Source: an uncultured Alphaproteobacteria bacterium
GTDB lineage: Bacteria > Pseudomonadota > Alphaproteobacteria > Caulobacterales > Aquidulcibacteraceae
Length of the DNA: 33,174 bases
Assembly: GCA_902826335.1 (NCBI GenBank)
Contig: CADEEL010000030.1
Span: forward strand, 1 to 33,174
Direction: 5' to 3'
The notes beneath the pieces are model-generated. The model was not told the DNA's origin. It ran no database searches and worked only from the letters and a program-made list of their open reading frames with translations. Positions 32,986 to 33,174 of this stretch are shown one piece after another; position 1 is the stretch's first letter; each line of letters opens with the position of its first letter. A program made the translations under genes and the position numbers.

Positions 32986-33017
32986 AAGAGCGGCGCGCGC
33001 GTATCCATCGCATCACA

Positions 33018-33174
33018 TCACCGGCGGGGTGCAAACGTCTTGTCCTGATGATCCGGTTCCGGCCGTTCGCGCGGCGCGGCATCAAAGCCAGCCTGTGCGG
33101 TGAAGCCGCGCGCAAAAAAGCCTCCGCGCCAAGCCTGGCTTTCGCGGACACGCTGCATTTTCTCTTCCAACTTC
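33018..33174 (-). CDS. C-terminal end of an unidentified gene cut by the window edge
   Basis: The minus strand encodes 51 residues to a TGA at 33018-33020: KLEEKMQRVRESQAWRGGFFARGF, then TAQAGFDAAPRERPEPDHQDKTFAPRR. The composition is protein-like and the reading frame is open to the edge, which supports the tail of a real gene convergent with the RyR-domain gene. Family not recognised. Confidence 0.5.
   Translation of the reverse strand, partial: KLEEKMQRVRESQAWRGGFFARGFTAQAGFDAAPRERPEPDHQDKTFAPRR

Overview
The window is high-GC bacterial DNA whose conserved gene orders point to an alphaproteobacterium, most likely from the Caulobacterales/Hyphomonadales side. The markers are bolA next to a J-domain gene and cobS-cobT, then an esterase-like lipoprotein and rpmB, then SUV3-type helicase, S4 protein, 7Fe ferredoxin and CarD. 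An mmcB homologue is also present. The lineage call is inference from gene content and order.

Layout. Positions 1-3080: an MFS exporter, a small zinc metallopeptidase and a ferritin-like diiron protein. 3190-9200: one very large minus-strand autotransporter with a glycine-rich head and PATR-type repeats. 9430-11240: mmcB, then a coupled DUF1254/DUF1214/BolA cluster on the minus strand. 11280-18490: J-domain protein, cobS, a 2.66-kb inserted cassette, cobT and an esterase-like lipoprotein. 18460-20440: site-2 protease, ribosomal protein L28 and a DUF3108 protein. 20560-26020: two abutting cargo-carrying mobile elements. 26090-30000: helicase, S4, fdxA and carD. 30060-33174: SNase-like lipoprotein, tRNA-Arg(CCT), a membrane NAD-binding/RyR protein and a gene cut by the window edge. 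No gene-free gap exceeds 300 bases.

Three accessory blocks stand out. (1) Between cobS and cobT sits a cassette with a TIR-domain protein, a small membrane protein, a DUF433/DUF5615 pair and a Phd/VapC pair. It starts right after the cobS stop and ends at the cobT start, where the first base of the expected ATG is replaced, leaving CTG. The Phd/VapC promoter-operator abuts the cobT ribosome-binding site. (2) A complete 3,449-bp element (20570-24018) has 19-bp perfect terminal inverted repeats and an 8-bp target duplication. It carries an IS1-like transposase plus a Fic-domain protein whose promoter lies between two arrays of 12-bp repeats. (3) Directly adjoining it is a 1,994-bp IS1595-like element (24027-26020) with 25-bp imperfect terminal repeats and two passenger genes. 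Both transposase genes, and phd, have sigma70-like promoters whose -10 box ends six bases before the ATG, which predicts leaderless mRNAs.

The core genes cover cobalt insertion in B12 synthesis (CobS/CobT, with CobN elsewhere), translation (L28, tRNA-Arg), RNA handling (helicase, S4), redox (ferredoxin) and global transcription (CarD). The accessory blocks look like immunity, toxin-antitoxin or AMP-transferase cargo inserted at operon junctions without breaking core genes.
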